From: Candidatus Hydrogenedens sp. | GTDB taxonomy: Bacteria; Hydrogenedentota; Hydrogenedentia; Hydrogenedentales; Hydrogenedentaceae | Assembly: GCA_020216745.1 (NCBI GenBank) | Contig: JAIWNQ010000054.1 | Location: 1-10,000 of the forward strand | Direction: 5' to 3' | DNA length: 10,000 bases | Shown: positions 7,373 to 10,000 of the stretch, piece after piece | Position numbering within the stretch: the stretch's first letter is position 1 | Layout: the number at the start of each line of letters is the position of its first letter | The notes under the pieces: model-generated | Told to the model about the DNA's origin: nothing | The model's input: only the letters and a program-made list of their open reading frames with translations | The model's database searches: none | Program-made: the position numbers and the translations under genes

Positions 7373-8294
7373 TTGAATCGTTCACCAGCATTGCAAGTTT
7401 ATGTAATTTCAATTTAAACAGGGCTAACCAACCAAAAGGAATCCATATCCAAAATGTAATTATACGAAACAAACCAATAGAAACAATTATTTCTGGCAAT
7501 TGAATATTTATCCAGTGAAGCGAAATGCTTAACGTCGTCTCTATAATACCTATACCTCCAGGGATACCGCTACAAATTGCCAATAATATATTTCCCAAAA
7601 TAATAATCTGAACCTGAGACAAATATAACCCTGATTCACTCCCACCTAATAGTAAATAAAACATAATTCCATTTATTGCCCAGCCAATAGAACAAAGAAC
7701 ACTTAATATAATTACATAATGAAAATCGAACAATTCTTCTGGAATAAAAATATTCCATTTTTTTAACAAATAGTTCGATATTTTCAATACTACCGGAAAC
7801 AAAAATAAAGACACAAAGCATAACCCGAGAGGAATCATGAAAAAGCCTGAATAAAACCCTAATGAAATCAAAATCACTAATATGGCACCTTCACATACAC
7901 AAAGCAAATAAAAAAACTCGATGGACACTGTTTTTGTTATCGGTTGTTTTGTTGCCTTCGACAATACATATGCTCGCAAAACTCTTCCTAACTGAGCTGG
8001 CAAAACAATTCCAGCCCCTTGTGATAAATAAATCCATAGGTTTTCTACAAATGGAGACTTCGCCCTCGCACGGACTACGACAGAACGCCATAACATAAAA
8101 TCTAAAATCCAATCTGCAAGTCTTAATCCACAAGCCCCTAAAAAAAGTCCCCATCTACTTGTTATAATATTCTTTATCTCCAGCAAATTCTCTGATTTAA
8201 GTTGATATACACCAACAATAGTAAGAATTGCTAAAATAATAAAACCTGAAAGGTGAACTGCATTCTGTATCTTATTTTTACTAAAATGAATCAT
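7347..8294 (-). CDS. Flippase-like integral membrane protein (LPG_synthase_TM / UPF0104 family)
   Basis: This 315-residue protein is almost entirely hydrophobic, with about seven or eight membrane segments: near 14-31, 48-70, 85-100, 125-147, 150-170, 191-216, 227-245 and 268-294. Family marks include LPAQLGRVLRAYVLSK at 98-113, close to the usual P-x-x-x-G-x-x-x-R-x-x-x-L pattern, and GIPGGIGIIE at 243-252. This is the same fold as the membrane half of MprF, but no lysyltransferase domain follows. Stand-alone members sit in many glycan and glycolipid loci and are called flippase-like; their transport substrate is mostly unproven. It is the first gene of the minus-strand operon, divergent from the aminotransferase gene with 30 bp between starts. 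I see no clear Shine-Dalgarno before the ATG at 8294, and no in-frame upstream start. Confidence 0.82.
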   Translation of the reverse strand: MIHFSKNKIQNAVHLSGFIILAILTIVGVYQLKSENLLEIKNIITSRWGLFLGACGLRLADWILDFMLWRSVVVRARAKSPFVENLWIYLSQGAGIVLPAQLGRVLRAYVLSKATKQPITKTVSIEFFYLLCVCEGAILVILISLGFYSGFFMIPLGLCFVSLFLFPVVLKISNYLLKKWNIFIPEELFDFHYVIILSVLCSIGWAINGIMFYLLLGGSESGLYLSQVQIIILGNILLAICSGIPGGIGIIETTLSISLHWINIQLPEIIVSIGLFRIITFWIWIPFGWLALFKLKLHKLAMLVNDSNGSFIEKS

Positions 8295-8313
8295 TGAAAT
8301 TACTTTATTTATT

Positions 8314-8318
8314 AAGGA
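8314..8318 (+). promoter_or_regulatory. Shine-Dalgarno for the DegT-family gene
   Basis: AAGGA lies six bases before the ATG at 8325 and supports that start. It falls inside the 30 bp divergent gap. The divergent partner's ATG at 8294 has no matching site. Confidence 0.55.
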
Positions 8319-8324
8319 TGTTTA

Positions 8325-9515
8325 ATGATACCACGTCGATGGGTATATATTTTACCTGCTGAATACAAGCAAGTGCTAAATCCGCCAGAAGCATTATTAA
8401 CTAATGAACTTCTTATTGCTAAGTGGGAAGAGGATTTTGCTAATTTACTTGGCTCAAAAAATGGCGTTTCTGTATCGTCGGGACGGATTGGATTAAAACT
8501 TATATTACAACATCTTAAAATACAAAATGGGGACGAAATCATTATTCCTGCCCTTACATTAAAAGCACTGGTTAACATAATTGAATCATTAGGAGCAAAA
8601 CCTGTTTGTGCAGATATAGACCCTAAAACACTTAATATTACACCTGAAACTGTTTCTAAACAAATTACAAAAAGAACAAAAGCAATTATCGCTTTGCATA
8701 CCTTTGGAAATCCGTGTCTCATAAAAGAGATATGTGAGATAGCGGACTATCACAATATCCCCGTTATTGAAGATTGTGCCCATGCATGTGGTGCCAAAGT
8801 GAAGGATAAATTTGTAGGAACATTCGGATATGCTGGTTTTTTTAGTTTTGATATTTCAAAGCCAATTAACACATATGGTGGCGGGATGGTTGTCAGTCAA
8901 GACGAGACATTAATAAACTACATAAGAAATTATAACCTACAATTAAAGCAAGACTTAAAAGAAATTAAGAAAAAAGCAAAATCTATCCAATTTGAACAAA
9001 CTTTGTATAACTCAAAATTGATGTACCTTATTCTATTTTTTAGAACTCAACGATTCTTCTTCAAAATCATAGAATTTATATACCGCAAGTTTCAGAGTGT
9101 TCCACCTGAAAATATAATTTATAACCCATTACAATCCGCTATTGGAATAGAAAAATTGCCCTCTCTCATATCAAGGATTGAACATCGGAATGAAACTGCA
9201 CAATTATATCGGAAATTACTTTCTGATAAAATACACATTCCTTATGTAGATAGTGACAATACCCCTTCCTATTACATGTTTACCATTATCCTCCCTATAA
9301 ATGCACGTAAAGCATGCCGTTCCCTTTTATTCCGTGGTATTGATACTGCCTTTGAAGAAGAAGTCATTGATAACGTGGCTCCTTTAATAGATAGTTCATC
9401 CTGCCCCAATGCAAACAGTGTTTACCCTTATCTATTAGCCTTACCTTTTTATGATGGCATATCAGAAGAAACAGTAGAGTATATATGTACTTGTTTGAAT
9501 AGCCTTGTTTCCTAA
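8325..9515 (+). CDS. DegT/DnrJ/EryC1/StrS-family PLP-dependent aminotransferase
   Basis: This 396-residue protein is full length for sugar aminotransferases that turn a keto-sugar nucleotide into an amino sugar with PLP and an amino donor. Seen in order: VSVSSGRIGL at 48-57 (PLP phosphate region), DEIIIPALT at 70-78, PVCADIDPKTLNI at 93-105, ALHTFGNP at 123-130, and VIEDCAHACGA at 147-157, with Asp150 for the pyridine nitrogen. The cofactor lysine is Lys179 in FSFDISKPINTYGGGMVV, where family members have SF-x(3-4)-K followed by a glycine-rich turn. The start is supported by AAGGA six bases before the ATG. It is the only plus-strand gene, divergent from the operon, and its stop lies 7 bp from the TPR gene's stop. 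It may supply the amine that is later acetylated and amidinated by the neighbouring trio; that link is inferred from position. Confidence 0.9.
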   Translation: MIPRRWVYILPAEYKQVLNPPEALLTNELLIAKWEEDFANLLGSKNGVSVSSGRIGLKLILQHLKIQNGDEIIIPALTLKALVNIIESLGAKPVCADIDPKTLNITPETVSKQITKRTKAIIALHTFGNPCLIKEICEIADYHNIPVIEDCAHACGAKVKDKFVGTFGYAGFFSFDISKPINTYGGGMVVSQDETLINYIRNYNLQLKQDLKEIKKKAKSIQFEQTLYNSKLMYLILFFRTQRFFFKIIEFIYRKFQSVPPENIIYNPLQSAIGIEKLPSLISRIEHRNETAQLYRKLLSDKIHIPYVDSDNTPSYYMFTIILPINARKACRSLLFRGIDTAFEEEVIDNVAPLIDSSSCPNANSVYPYLLALPFYDGISEETVEYICTCLNSLVS

Positions 9516-9522
9516 ATCAAAG

Positions 9523-10000
9523 TTAATGCTTTTCTACTTTATCTATCTTTGTTAGCATTCTTTTAACATCTTCATTATCAGGTTGTATTTTTAGTACTTC
9601 CTCAAGAATCTCATTAGCTTTTTCTTTCTGGTTTAGCATTAAATACACATCAGCGATTTCAAGTAGGGCTTTCACGATACTCTCGTTAGATATATTCTCT
9701 TTATCTTTATATCGTCTCAATGCTTCTTGAAACAGAGATAATGCTTCTTCAAAATGTCCTGCTTCCTTTTTAAATAAAGCATAATCAGCCCACCCTTCCC
9801 CGTCACTGGGATAAATTTCAATGGCTGTTTTATACGCTTTCTCTGCCTCATCATATCGTTTTTGGATTTTATATAGATTGCCTAAATTTCTCCAAGCAAG
9901 TGGAAATTTATATTGCAAATTTATTGCCTCTTTTAGATGTTTTTCTGCCAAATCATACATATTGACTTGAAGTGCATAAAATCCTAATGCGTTATGAAGA
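9523..10000 (-). CDS. Tetratricopeptide repeat protein, C-terminal part (runs off right edge)
   Basis: The frame is open to position 10000, and the residues before the first in-window ATG (9960) belong to a TPR unit (LHNALGFYALQVN then MYDLAEKHL), so the true start lies beyond the window. Four 34-residue TPR units are visible: about 9999-9898, 9897-9796, 9795-9694 and 9669-9568. They carry the usual small residues at positions 8, 20 and 27 (for example LGNLY, EAEKAY, AIEIYP). An eight-residue insert separates units three and four, and a charged 14-residue tail ends the protein. TPRs mediate protein-protein contacts. The visible part has no membrane segment or enzyme motif, but TPR tails are common at the ends of larger membrane or glycosyltransferase proteins, so the whole protein could be more than a scaffold. 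It converges on the aminotransferase gene with 7 bp between stops. Confidence 0.85.
   Translation of the reverse strand, partial: LHNALGFYALQVNMYDLAEKHLKEAINLQYKFPLAWRNLGNLYKIQKRYDEAEKAYKTAIEIYPSDGEGWADYALFKKEAGHFEEALSLFQEALRRYKDKENISNESIVKALLEIADVYLMLNQKEKANEILEEVLKIQPDNEDVKRMLTKIDKVEKH

Noticed and set aside
7347..8294. MprF lysylphosphatidylglycerol synthase.
   Set aside because: Only the membrane domain is present; the gene ends after the last membrane segment and the next frame is a radical SAM enzyme.
8312..8722. Minus-strand open frame of 136 codons with a hydrophobic start, opposite the aminotransferase gene.
   Set aside because: It is antisense to conserved active-site codons of the DegT-family gene and overlaps the divergent gap; no supporting motif or ribosome site was seen.

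Overview
The window is gene-dense, AT-rich bacterial DNA with Shine-Dalgarno-led genes. It holds no RNA genes, mobile elements, CRISPR arrays or large gaps. The genes can be assigned to families, but the sequence does not identify the species. The gene content (a B12-binding radical SAM protein, a SPASM radical SAM protein, a NodU-type carbamoyltransferase and an acetamidino-sugar trio) resembles cell-surface glycan loci of anaerobic or uncultured bacterial lineages. That placement is an impression, not evidence.

Layout: eight minus-strand genes from 8294 down to 1 form one compact operon. In transcription order they are: a flippase-like integral membrane protein (LPG_synthase_TM/UPF0104 type), a SPASM-type radical SAM enzyme, a NodU/CmcH-type O-carbamoyltransferase, HisH-like glutaminase, HisF-like cyclase-fold protein, a WbpG/WbuX-type N-acetyl-sugar amidotransferase, a cobalamin-binding radical SAM enzyme, and the first 136 codons of a GT39/PMT_2-type membrane glycosyltransferase that runs off the left edge. 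Junctions run from 26 bp overlaps to 49 bp gaps. Upstream of the operon, 30 bp away and divergent, is a complete DegT/DnrJ/EryC1/StrS-type PLP aminotransferase on the plus strand. Its 3' end meets, with only 7 bp between, a minus-strand TPR protein that enters from the right edge.

How the genes may work together: the HisH/HisF/WbpG trio is the known ammonia-channelling set that turns an N-acetyl group on a nucleotide sugar into an acetamidino group. The DegT-family enzyme could supply the amino sugar. The NodU-type enzyme would add an O-carbamoyl group. The GT39-type enzyme would transfer a sugar from a polyprenyl-phosphate carrier on the outer face of the membrane, and the flippase-like protein may move a lipid or lipid-linked sugar. 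The two radical SAM enzymes are the unassigned chemistry. The simplest reading is a locus for a heavily modified surface glycan or glycolipid (amidino plus carbamoyl plus radical-SAM-made modifications). No single gene is a new family as far as can be seen; the combination is the interesting part.
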